From assembly GCA_016205025.1 (NCBI GenBank), contig JACQJO010000019.1, forward strand, positions 1 through 64,000: a DNA stretch of 64,000 nt. Reading direction: 5' to 3'. The notes under the pieces were generated by a model. That model was not told the origin of the DNA and searched no databases. It saw nothing but the letters and a program-made list of their open reading frames with translations. This document shows positions 10,120 through 17,978 of the stretch, piece by piece. Position 1 is the stretch's first letter, and each line of letters begins with the position of its first letter. The DNA is from Elusimicrobiota bacterium. GTDB lineage: Bacteria; Elusimicrobiota; Elusimicrobia; JACQPE01. A program made the translations under genes and the position numbers.

Positions 10120-11987
10120 CACCGGATAATTTGAGCTCTTTTTTCTTTGAGGTAATCGCGTCTTGCCGCCGTCTCCTCTCCCTTGAGGTTGACCGCGGGC
10201 TTGGGCACGTCCCACCAGCCGCCGTAGCCGCCGATGCGGTCCTGGCGGTCCACTTCCAGATGAATAACAGTAGGAGTTCTGGTGGTTTTTCGAGCCTCAT
10301 GAAGAGCGGATAAAAGAGTCTTGTCATTATTGGCATCCAAACCCTTGGCGCCCAGGCCCTGCGCGATTTTGGCGAAATCAAGAGGCGCAAAACGGCTGGA
10401 GTTGCCGGCCAGCCGGTATTCCATGGCGAAATCCGCGAACCCGGAATTTTTTTGCAGGCCGCGAATGGATTGCCCTCCATGGTTGTCAAAAACCACGATG
10501 GTGTAAGCTATGCCCAGCTGCGCGGCGGTCGCGATCTCTTGGCAAGCCATTAAAAAACTCATGTCGCCCACCATCACAATCACCTCGCGCTTATGGTCAG
10601 CCAGCTTGGCGCCGAGACCCGCCGCGATTTCAAAACCCATCGTGGAATATCCGTATTCCATCAGGTAGCCGAGGCCGGAGGGGTCCTTGCATCGCCACAG
10701 CTTATGCAGGTCTCCGGGCAGGCTGCCGGCCGCATTGATCACGGTGCCGTTGGCGGAAATAAAATCGTTAATGACCGTCACCGCCCGAGTTTGACGGATC
10801 GGCGTCCCGGTTTTATTTCTCCATCGATCGGTTTCTTTAATCCAGGCCCCGCGTTCTTTGGCGATTTCCTGAAGGTAGGCCGAGTTTTTTCTTAAACGCA
10901 GCTCCTTACAATCAAGGAGCGCTTTGAGCGCTGTATCGGCATCGCCCCAGAGCTTCAAGGCCCGCTCCTTGCCGACATCGAATCCCGAGATATTGAGATT
11001 GATGAAGCGCGCTTCGGGAGCGAAAGCGGTTTCGGAGGCGGTGGTGAAGTCCGAATAGCGCGTGCCGATGCCGATGATGAGATCTGATTTTTTAACCAGG
11101 TTGTTGCCGCAGGAGGTTCCGATGGGTCCGATTGAGAAAACGTTTAAGGGATGCTCGAATAAAAGGGCGCCTTTGCCCGCCTGGGTTTCGGCCACCGGCG
11201 CGCTGATCAATTCAGCGAAACGGCGCAAGGACGCGCCGGCTTGCGAGCGCAGGACGCCGCCGCCCGCTACAATAAAGGGACGTTTGGCCGCCTTGATCCA
11301 GTTAGCCGTCTGCTTAACAGCGCGGCTATCCGGAGCAATGCGCTCAAAATTTTGATGGCGAGGGGCGGCGAGCCTGGTCAAGTCGAAATTCGCGGCTTCG
11401 GCTTGGACGTCCATGGGCAGACAGATGACGGCCGGACCTTCATTGCCCGGCTCCAGCATCGCTTCAAAAGCTTCGCGTAGTTTGATCTGGAGTTGTTCGG
11501 GCCGGGTCAAGCGAGTCCAGTATTTGGCCACCGGGCGCAGAGCGTCATTGACCGTTTCATCTTTCCACGATTCAAGTTGCTGCAAGACCGGACCCACGCC
11601 ATCCGCGAAAACTTCTCCGGGCAACAAAAGCACCGGCAACCGGTTAACGCGCGCCGCGGCGGCGCCGGTGACGAGATTGGTGGCGCCGGGGCCGACCGAG
11701 GTGGTCACCGCGATCGGGCGCCCGGTTTGGCGCGCGTAGGCGATCGCGGCATGGACCGCGCCCTGTTCGTTTTTAACGGTGATGTACTTGATTTTTTGGC
11801 GGCGCTCATAGAGCGCTTGGCCCAGCTGAACATTACCGTGTCCAAAAATCCCTAAAACGATTTCGGTTCCTTCGGCGATCAAACCTTCCACCAAGGCCTG
11901 GGCCGTGGTTAGGCGCCGTTTGTGCGTACTATCAGTGGAATTAACAGGCGTTTTTTCGGCAAGCAGTGTTTTCAAGTCAGGCCCCAC
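10119..11987 (-). CDS. iolD: 3D-(3,5/4)-trihydroxycyclohexane-1,2-dione hydrolase
   Basis: Thiamine-diphosphate enzyme of the acetolactate synthase superfamily that opens the cyclohexanedione ring in inositol catabolism. The 622-aa length and IolD-type features fit: GIFGHGNVQLGQAL near the N-terminus, catalytic Glu in NEQGAVHAAIAYARQ, GPGATNLVTGAA, and the ThDP/Mg motif starting GDMSFLMACQE with DNHGGQSIRGLQ. The start is a GTG at 11987 with a weak ribosome site. The gene is followed by mltB (TGATG overlap). Adjacent iolB, iolC and iolE make the assignment firm. Confidence 0.94.
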   Translation of the reverse strand: MGPDLKTLLAEKTPVNSTDSTHKRRLTTAQALVEGLIAEGTEIVLGIFGHGNVQLGQALYERRQKIKYITVKNEQGAVHAAIAYARQTGRPIAVTTSVGPGATNLVTGAAAARVNRLPVLLLPGEVFADGVGPVLQQLESWKDETVNDALRPVAKYWTRLTRPEQLQIKLREAFEAMLEPGNEGPAVICLPMDVQAEAANFDLTRLAAPRHQNFERIAPDSRAVKQTANWIKAAKRPFIVAGGGVLRSQAGASLRRFAELISAPVAETQAGKGALLFEHPLNVFSIGPIGTSCGNNLVKKSDLIIGIGTRYSDFTTASETAFAPEARFINLNISGFDVGKERALKLWGDADTALKALLDCKELRLRKNSAYLQEIAKERGAWIKETDRWRNKTGTPIRQTRAVTVINDFISANGTVINAAGSLPGDLHKLWRCKDPSGLGYLMEYGYSTMGFEIAAGLGAKLADHKREVIVMVGDMSFLMACQEIATAAQLGIAYTIVVFDNHGGQSIRGLQKNSGFADFAMEYRLAGNSSRFAPLDFAKIAQGLGAKGLDANNDKTLLSALHEARKTTRTPTVIHLEVDRQDRIGGYGGWWDVPKPAVNLKGEETAARRDYLKEKRAQIIR

Positions 11988-11988
11988 T

Positions 11989-12101
11989 TACTAGATACTA
12001 GATGCTCGATGCTAGATGCTCGAAAAGAGAAGAATTTTTTTTCTTGTCCAGCATCCAGCATCCAGCATCCAGCATCGAAAATTTCACGGAGTGAAATTTT
12101 C
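11989..12101. repeat. heptamer palindromic array plus hairpin between iolB and iolD
   Basis: A left arm of GATGCT-type heptamers (11989-12024, CTAGATGCTCGATGCTAGAT) faces a right arm of four CCAGCAT units (about 12048-12075). The arms are imperfect inverted complements and could form a long stem around an A/T-rich loop. A second perfect hairpin (GAAAATTTCA/TGAAATTTTC, about 12077-12101) follows and reaches the iolB stop codon. The array lies exactly in the 112-base space between iolB and iolD and could affect mRNA stability within the operon. Confidence 0.8.
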
Positions 12102-12981
12102 ATAACGGGCCGTTGGTCATGGGGTCTGAAACTTCAAATCCGGCCGGCGTGCCGGGCGCGTTTTTGGCCCGCGTGGTCCATTCGTGTTCCGGGAAATAGG
12201 TGAACCCGGTGTAGGGTTTTCCCGGGAGATGGCGCACCACCCACAGGTAGTACATGAAATAGCCTGGAGCCGCGACCTGGGCATGGCCGCGGCAGTCGGT
12301 GATTCTAAGCAGGTCGCGGTCGCGCACCTTGAAAATTTCATCACCCATCTCCGCATGTCCATAGCCTTGAGGCATTTTGAAGCGATAGTAGTAGAGTTCG
12401 GGTTGCTCGTGCCAATGGGGTGGATACGAACTCCAACGCCCGGGCCAGGTCACCACTTCGCCCAACACCAGGCGGGCGAATTGAGGGGAGTTGCGATGGT
12501 CGAAAGCGGTTCGCACGATTCGCGTGGCCGCCTCGTTTAAAGTTCCCTTGCCGCGCCATTCCGAGCGTATTTCTGCGGGTTCATACAGCCGAATTTCAAA
12601 TGGCTGGGGATTGGGAACGGCGGTTTCGATGACCTCGCAGTAGCTGTGGGCTTTGATGGCCAGCTCCGTGTTGCAGGGCACATGAATGACGGTCGGCTCC
12701 TCGGTGATCCAGTCGGCTCTTTTAAATCTGACCCGCCGGCCCTCCGCCAGCAGTTCTCCTTCTCCAAAGAAAACAGTCAGCGCCACCTCGCGGTTTTTGG
12801 TTGAAACGGTTACGGTTTCGTCTTCTTGAAGCCGATGGATGCCCAGGCCCATGCCGGTAGAATCGTCATTCTCGGACAGGAATACATTGAATCCCGATCC
12901 AAACCCTTTGCGGTATTTGGTAATGAGGTTATTGGAGGGGCTGGCCTCTTTTTTGGTGAAGATGCTTTTTATTTTTCCCAA
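12100..12981 (-). CDS. iolB: 5-deoxy-glucuronate isomerase
   Basis: Isomerises 5-deoxy-D-glucuronate to 2-deoxy-5-keto-gluconate, between IolD and IolC. The 293-aa bicupin of the KduI/IolB family has metal-binding residues in YPPHWHEQPELYYYRF and the later DRDLLRITDCRGH segment, and a C-terminal YYLWVVRHLPGKPY that matches IolB. The start is a TTG at 12981 without a clear ribosome site, so the N-terminus is uncertain by some residues. It is the first gene of the minus-strand iol run. Confidence 0.93.
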   Translation of the reverse strand: MGKIKSIFTKKEASPSNNLITKYRKGFGSGFNVFLSENDDSTGMGLGIHRLQEDETVTVSTKNREVALTVFFGEGELLAEGRRVRFKRADWITEEPTVIHVPCNTELAIKAHSYCEVIETAVPNPQPFEIRLYEPAEIRSEWRGKGTLNEAATRIVRTAFDHRNSPQFARLVLGEVVTWPGRWSSYPPHWHEQPELYYYRFKMPQGYGHAEMGDEIFKVRDRDLLRITDCRGHAQVAAPGYFMYYLWVVRHLPGKPYTGFTYFPEHEWTTRAKNAPGTPAGFEVSDPMTNGPL

Positions 12982-13069
12982 CGCCGCGACTACCCCCTTG
13001 ACTTAGCCGCCATTACACCATAGGTTGGACCCATTCCTCAAGGGGACCGGGGCGGCCGGGAAAAAACGC

Positions 13070-13105
13070 GCCGGGACACATTGGGGAGAGGTAATGTGTC
13101 CCGGC
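13070..13105. repeat. 12-bp-stem palindrome GCCGGGACACAT
   Basis: Perfect inverted repeat: GCCGGGACACAT (13070-13081), 12-base purine-rich loop, then ATGTGTCCCGGC (13094-13105). It lies in the gene-free divergent region between iolB and the aldolase gene. There is no T-run, so it is more like a REP-type element or operator than a terminator. Confidence 0.75.
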
Positions 13106-13173
13106 CTGAATTGAACCGTTATCGCGCCAGCCGTGGCGTTGCTTTAAGGATGGCTCCGGAAGGTTTGGCAAAA

Positions 13174-13214
13174 TAGGGACTAAAGACCCTAATTTAAATA
13201 GGACTAAAGTCCTA
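13174..13214. repeat. paired GGACTAAAG palindromes upstream of the aldolase gene
   Basis: Two related short motifs, AGGGACTAAAGACCCT and TAGGACTAAAGTCCTA (the second a perfect 7-bp-arm palindrome at 13199-13214), are separated by AATTTAA. They lie 38 bases before the aldolase start codon and could be an operator pair or a short REP-type unit. Confidence 0.6.
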
Positions 13215-13251
13215 TGTGGAAAATCAACGGTAAAAATACCACAATAGCGGC

Positions 13252-14595
13252 ATGGGCGCTTGGGAGATCGAGGATGGCAGCCGAAAACTGCGCGTCCTTA
13301 ATGGGCCGGAATTCCAAAAAGAGCTCGATCTTATCGTCTGGAAATCCGTTTTTGGGCCGGAGGAACAGCGGTTGTTTTGGCGCCGTTTGATTATCGAGGC
13401 GGCAAGACAAAGGGGGGCGGCGCCCGCCTCGATCGCGGGGCTTTACCAGGCCCGCGGCCGGGGGGAGGTTTCGGGATTCACGGTGCCGGCCATCAATATC
13501 CGGGGGCTGACCTACGAAGCGGCCCAAGCGGTTTTTCGCGCGGCCCAGAAGCTCTCCGCCGGAGCTTTTGTTTTTGAGCTGGCCCGCTCCGAGATCGGGT
13601 ACACAGCCCAACGCCCTTCGGAGTACGCGGCCTGCATTCTGGCAGCAGCCCTGCGCGTGGGCTGGAAGGGCCCGGTTTTCATTCAGGGCGATCATTACCA
13701 GGTCAGTCCCAAAAAATATAAAGAGAACTCCGGCGAGGAGGTCGGTGCGATCAAACGCCTGATCGATGAGTCATTGGATTGGGATTACGGCCAGATTGAC
13801 ATTGACGCCTCAACGATCGTGGATTTAGCGCGCACGGGTGTTTTAGACCAGCAAAAAGACAACGCTTCCATCACGGCGGAATTGGCCGGTTACGCGCGCC
13901 GGCATCCTTGCGGGGGGGATGTTTCGTTGGGCGGGGAAATCGGCGAGGTGGGCAAAACAAACTCGACGCCGGAAGAACTGCGCGCTTTCATGAAGCTTTG
14001 TTTGAAAAACTGCGGCCAAAAAAATGAGCTGGCCAAAGTCAGCGTCAACACCGGAACCTCGCACGGCGGCGTTGTCTTGCCGGACGGCGGCTTGGCCAAG
14101 GTCGCGATTTCTTTTGAAACCCTGGCCGCTCTTTCGCGCGTGGCCAAAGAGGAGTTCGGTTTGGCCGGCGCGGTCCAGCACGGCGCCTCCACCCTGCCGG
14201 AGGAGATGTTTGATCAATTTCCCAAAGCCGAAACGGCCGAAATTCATTTGGCCACCGGATTTCAAAATATCATGTACGATTTAATCGGGGAGGACTTCAG
14301 GCGCGAGTTTTACGCCCGAATAGAAAAAGAGTTCGCGCCGGAAAGAAACCCCGCCGACAGTCCCTCGCAGTTTATTTATAAGACGCGCAAAAAAGGTTTT
14401 GGGATGATGAAGAAAGAGTGGTGGTCGCTCGACTCTGCGGCCAAGAAGAAAATTGTTGACGCTTTTGAGGAAAAAGCCGCTCTGATTTTTAAAAAGTTGA
14501 AAATTGCCAACACCCTGGAGATGGTCAAGCGCCACGTTCGGGCCGATTCCACCGCCAAACCCATGCCTTCGGGCGGCGCGAAGGTGCCGGGATGA
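13252..14595 (+). CDS. class II fructose-bisphosphate aldolase family protein
   Basis: Zinc-dependent class II aldolase of the FbaA/KbaY/IolJ group. The 447-aa sequence shows GFTVPAINIRG near residue 75, the catalytic Asp/His segment FIQGDHYQ, the zinc-ligand regions SLGGEIGEVGKTN and SVNTGTSHGGVV, and AVQHGAST with a zinc-binding His. It is longer than the usual 285-360 aa, with an extra N-terminal stretch and a C-terminal lysine-rich extension. The next gene is a phosphofructokinase (4 bases on), which favours fructose-1,6-bisphosphate as substrate. The iol genes next door make IolJ-type cleavage of 6-phospho-5-dehydro-2-deoxygluconate a real alternative. Confidence 0.85.
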   Translation: MGAWEIEDGSRKLRVLNGPEFQKELDLIVWKSVFGPEEQRLFWRRLIIEAARQRGAAPASIAGLYQARGRGEVSGFTVPAINIRGLTYEAAQAVFRAAQKLSAGAFVFELARSEIGYTAQRPSEYAACILAAALRVGWKGPVFIQGDHYQVSPKKYKENSGEEVGAIKRLIDESLDWDYGQIDIDASTIVDLARTGVLDQQKDNASITAELAGYARRHPCGGDVSLGGEIGEVGKTNSTPEELRAFMKLCLKNCGQKNELAKVSVNTGTSHGGVVLPDGGLAKVAISFETLAALSRVAKEEFGLAGAVQHGASTLPEEMFDQFPKAETAEIHLATGFQNIMYDLIGEDFRREFYARIEKEFAPERNPADSPSQFIYKTRKKGFGMMKKEWWSLDSAAKKKIVDAFEEKAALIFKKLKIANTLEMVKRHVRADSTAKPMPSGGAKVPG

Positions 14596-14599
14596 ATCC

Positions 14600-15832
14600 A
14601 TGAAGCTCGGGTTGGTGGTCGGGGGAGGGCCGGCGCCCGGCATCAATGGCGTCATCAGTTCCGCGGCGATCGAGGGCATCAACCGTGGTTTTAAGGTCGT
14701 TGGCTTCATGGATGGGTTCAAATTTCTCGCCGCCGGACACAGGCCTCGGATACTCAATTTTAAAATCAGCGAGGTTTCGCGTATCCATGTGCAAGGCGGC
14801 TCTCTTATCCGAACCTCGAGAGTCAATCCGGTTGAAAATCAAGAAACCGTCAGCAATGTTCTTTCGGGTTTGAAGCGCTTGAGAGTCGGGTCCTTGATGA
14901 TGATCGGAGGGGAGGGAACCTTAAGTTCCGCTTACCGGCTTTTTAGCGCGGCTAAAGGATCCGTTCAGATTGTCCATGTGCCTAAAACCATTGATAACGA
15001 TCTGCCATTGCCGGGTAATATGCCCACGTTCGGATTCGAAACCGCCCGCCACGTGGGCTCACAACTGGTGGCGAATTTAATGGAAGACGCCCGCACTACG
15101 CGGCGCTGGTTTTTCGTGGTGGCCATGGGCCGCTTGGCCGGTCATCTGGCCTTGGGGATAGCTAAGGCCAGCGGCGCCACCCTGGCCTTGATTCCCGAGG
15201 AGTTCGAAGATGGCGCGTCTTTAAACCGCGTTTGCGACACCTTGGAGGGGGCGATCATCAAGCGCCTGGCCCAGGGCAAAGATTACGGGGTGGCGGTTAT
15301 TGCCGAAGGGTTGTCCGAGAAGCTCAATAAAGAAGATTTGGAGACCCTGGTTCCGGGCCGCAGGGATGATCAGGGGCATTTAAGGCTGGCTGAAATCGGA
15401 TTTTCGGAGTTTTTGAAACGCCGGGTGGAAACAAGCCTTAAGGAACGCGGCCTGCCGATTTTAATAACGGATAAAAACGTGGGCTACGAGCTTCGATGCG
15501 CGGACCCCATTCCTTTTGACATTGAATATACCCGCAATTTGGGCTATGGAGCGGTCAAGTTTTTGGCTGCCGGCGGCTCCGGCGCCACGATCACGCTTCA
15601 AGGCGGCAAGATGGCGCCGGTCGGATTTTCCAAAATAATTGATCCTAAAACCCGCAAAAGCAGGGTTCGGTTGGTGGATACGCGTTCTGAAAATTATGAG
15701 GTGGCCCTGCGCTACATGATCCGGTTGACCCGGGATGATTTCCGAACGCAGCGCTGCGTTCGCGCTCTCGCCAAAGCCGCCAAAATGGAGAACGGGATTT
15801 TCCGGGAGCGCTTTGGGCCCGTTGCTATCTAG
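14600..15832 (+). CDS. 6-phosphofructokinase family protein
   Basis: Phosphorylates fructose-6-phosphate or a related sugar. The 410-aa PfkA-superfamily protein starts MKLGLVVGGGPAPGINGVI and shows the phosphate-binding GGEGTLSSA, substrate-binding PKTIDNDLPLPG and MGRLAGHLAL. Gly is kept at the position associated with ATP use (GGxG), but Lys replaces Gly in PKTID as in PPi-dependent and long-form enzymes, so the phosphoryl donor cannot be told by eye. ATG 14600 lies 4 bases after the aldolase stop; the frame is open upstream but the enzyme begins here. Confidence 0.9.
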   Translation: MKLGLVVGGGPAPGINGVISSAAIEGINRGFKVVGFMDGFKFLAAGHRPRILNFKISEVSRIHVQGGSLIRTSRVNPVENQETVSNVLSGLKRLRVGSLMMIGGEGTLSSAYRLFSAAKGSVQIVHVPKTIDNDLPLPGNMPTFGFETARHVGSQLVANLMEDARTTRRWFFVVAMGRLAGHLALGIAKASGATLALIPEEFEDGASLNRVCDTLEGAIIKRLAQGKDYGVAVIAEGLSEKLNKEDLETLVPGRRDDQGHLRLAEIGFSEFLKRRVETSLKERGLPILITDKNVGYELRCADPIPFDIEYTRNLGYGAVKFLAAGGSGATITLQGGKMAPVGFSKIIDPKTRKSRVRLVDTRSENYEVALRYMIRLTRDDFRTQRCVRALAKAAKMENGIFRERFGPVAI

Positions 15833-15837
15833 CGTCG

Positions 15838-16650
15838 CTATTTTTGGTGTTTTTGGGCGACCAGATTGAGCAAAAGATAGTTGCGTGAGCGCGGGGCATT
15901 GAAAACCCGCAGCCAGCCGGCCTCGACCGCTAGTTTCCAAACCTTGGTTCCGTTGTCATCGAGGGTAAATAAAGGCAAATCATAGGAAGCGCCCACTGCC
16001 GGAAACACGCCCCAGTTTTTAACCTGGTCGTCGTAGAGATGGAATTCAAAAGGATAGCGGGAGAGGCGTCCCCAAGAATCATAATAGGAATCCCACCCCC
16101 TGTCGTAGATGTGATCGCCTTGCGTGTGCGATCCGACCAAGGCCCCGGCCCTGACGCTGGCGCGTTTCAGGAAGGAAAGGGCGGGGTGAAATCTCCAGGA
16201 AAACAACAATCCGCCGAAATAGCGGTCCCCGCCTTCATCCCAGAAGCGGTCCGTGAAAATGTAGTTATAGCTTCCCGGATAAACGTCGCCGGGACCCACC
16301 CACGTCTGCTTGTAGCCCGCCCGCAGGGAACCCACCGTTGGTTCCAGGCCGATGCCGTAGCGAAGCGGGATGCGGGCTTTAAAACCCAGGCCGGAGCCGC
16401 TGCCGGATCCATTAATATCTTCAATCGTTTGACCCAGAAATCCGCCCACCTGAAAGTCGCCGCCTTCGTTCCATTGCGTTTTTTCGATGGTTTTAATGGG
16501 ATCAATAGATGCGGCAACCGCCGATTCAGTTTGTCCTTCCAGGGCGGCCTTGAGCTTGAGCGATGCGTCGTCGGCGCTCGTGGGATTGGCGGCCGCCTGG
16601 CCGGCCCCGGCTAAGAGGGTTATCAAAACGAGGTTTCTCATTTTTTTCAT
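15838..16650 (-). CDS. putative outer-membrane beta-barrel protein
   Basis: Family not recognised. The 270-aa product has a clear signal peptide (MKKMRNLVLITLLAGAGQAA, likely cut before NPTSA). After a short N-terminal region it is dominated by alternating aromatic/hydrophobic strands with Gly and Tyr/Trp (FQVGGFLGQTI, GYKQTWVGPG, YFGGLLFSWRF, LAVEAGWLRVF) and ends in LLLNLVAQKHQK, as small outer-membrane barrels do. ATG 16650 is chosen because AAGGAGA lies 8 bases upstream. It is convergent with the phosphofructokinase gene (5 bases between stops). Confidence 0.7.
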   Translation of the reverse strand: MKKMRNLVLITLLAGAGQAAANPTSADDASLKLKAALEGQTESAVAASIDPIKTIEKTQWNEGGDFQVGGFLGQTIEDINGSGSGSGLGFKARIPLRYGIGLEPTVGSLRAGYKQTWVGPGDVYPGSYNYIFTDRFWDEGGDRYFGGLLFSWRFHPALSFLKRASVRAGALVGSHTQGDHIYDRGWDSYYDSWGRLSRYPFEFHLYDDQVKNWGVFPAVGASYDLPLFTLDDNGTKVWKLAVEAGWLRVFNAPRSRNYLLLNLVAQKHQK

Positions 16651-17129
16651 GAATTCAATCTCCTTGATCATCGGGCTTTAGCAAGAAAAAAATCTTGCGG
16701 TCAGACCGTACGATTTTTCCCAACCGCGTACGATCCCTTGCAACCTTAATCTGACCGCAGGTTGCCGTTCGAATTAATCTTAACTCAAGACGCTTAAATT
16801 TAGCCAGGGCCTTTAAGGGAAATTTCATTTGGGACTTTGGGGAAGGGATCTCCGCACCCTCGGGGCAGTGCCGATTTCTGTTTTTGGCTAACTTTGTATA
16901 TTGAATTTTTTCATGCGTTCAACAATTGCCGTCGCTATTTTGTTTTTTTGAGCCGCCGGGGCCCGAGCCAGTTTGCACGGTATTCGACCACGCGCCTTTT
17001 TGTCAATAACAGCGTGGGTAAAGCCAACAATAGGAATTAGTGGCCCCCCCTTTTTTCAATGATTTGGAAATCCAACCGAAAGATTAAGCGAGGCCAGAGC
17101 TAACCCAACAAACGCTAGAATATACCGAT
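16651..17129. other. gene-free interval with inverted repeats
   Basis: This 479-base stretch between divergent genes holds no convincing gene or tRNA. Near the outer-membrane gene there is a small hairpin (GCAAGA/TCTTGC, 16681-16698), a perfect 10-bp inverted repeat TGCGGTCAGA/TCTGACCGCA (16696-16705 and 16750-16759) and a CGTACGAT direct repeat between the arms, which could be operator sequence. The rest becomes AT-rich towards the restriction-modification genes. A minus-strand open stretch ending about 16892 lacks a start codon and may be a decayed gene end. Confidence 0.6.
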
Positions 17130-17978
17130 ATGGACCAAAAAGTTGCGTACAAAGATTTCACGACTAGACTCAAATTGCTTGTTAGCAAACACCCCAATTT
17201 GATCGCGACAACTCTCAGCAATATATTCACAATGCGCTTAATTGGAAATAAGACCCACGGTGACTTGGCCGAAATTGGCATAGCCGAATTTATAAACCAG
17301 TACATGTACGATTTTCGATCTGTGCATGTGGGCAAAGATTTGTATCGTGCCAAGACGCACGAGGAAGACATCAAGATCATCAGCGAAATAACCAAGGTTG
17401 AATTTCCAGTGAGCCTGAAGGCATATGGCGATGGCCCGCTACAATTGTCCACTGACAAAGATTTTCGCATGTTTCCGCGATTAAAACGTGAGGGCAAAAA
17501 AATTCAGGGAAAAAGAAATATTATGAATGTCTTTCAAGACCCGGTCTTTGCTGAATTTAGCAGCATTAATGTTCTACCCCTAATTTATGATGAGAAACAA
17601 CAGCGATGTAACATTCTCGTCTTTGACTATGAGAAGGCCAGGGAATCAACAGCTCAGATTGTAAGAGAAGATGATGGGAGGGGCAGAGAACACCCTGTCT
17701 ATAGGTTCTACGATTCCGACGAAGGCTATGTGTGCGAGGTTCGCTACGGAGGCGCCGCCGCGAATGCCTTGCAACGCGGGCTCTGGACGCACACCAAGAA
17801 CGGCCTAAAGTACTTCGACAGTGTCACGAGTGGCTGGATTAGCTATTCACATAATCTTGTCTTAGTCAAATTGTTTTCTCATGCATTGGTGTCTTCAGGC
17901 GAAGGACACGAGTCGGCCCTAGAAAAAATAAAAGAAGACATTGCTCGCCTGAAGAGAAGCGCTGGCTTAACACGCTGA
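17130..17978 (+). CDS. putative type II restriction endonuclease
   Basis: Assigned mainly from position: it overlaps the following adenine methyltransferase gene by one base (TGATG), as restriction-modification pairs do. The 282-aa protein is soluble and has acidic/lysine clusters that could form a nuclease centre (GDLAEIGIAEF, HEEDIKI, SLKAYGDGPLQLSTDK), but I cannot assign a PD-(D/E)XK or other class with certainty. The last 30 residues are helical and charged. Base composition is visibly AT-richer than neighbouring genes and codon use differs, pointing to horizontal acquisition. No controller (C) gene is seen. Confidence 0.65.
   Translation: MDQKVAYKDFTTRLKLLVSKHPNLIATTLSNIFTMRLIGNKTHGDLAEIGIAEFINQYMYDFRSVHVGKDLYRAKTHEEDIKIISEITKVEFPVSLKAYGDGPLQLSTDKDFRMFPRLKREGKKIQGKRNIMNVFQDPVFAEFSSINVLPLIYDEKQQRCNILVFDYEKARESTAQIVREDDGRGREHPVYRFYDSDEGYVCEVRYGGAAANALQRGLWTHTKNGLKYFDSVTSGWISYSHNLVLVKLFSHALVSSGEGHESALEKIKEDIARLKRSAGLTR

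Noticed and set aside
12001-12080. Possible CRISPR-like array
   Set aside because: The units are 7 bases long without spacers and form inverted arms, so this is a heptamer palindrome, not a CRISPR.
16837-17040. 67-codon plus-strand frame, and a minus-strand open stretch ending near 16892 in the long gene-free interval
   Set aside because: The plus-strand frame has no family resemblance or ribosome site. The minus-strand stretch reads as plausible protein for about 48 residues but has no start codon before a stop, so at most it is a remnant.
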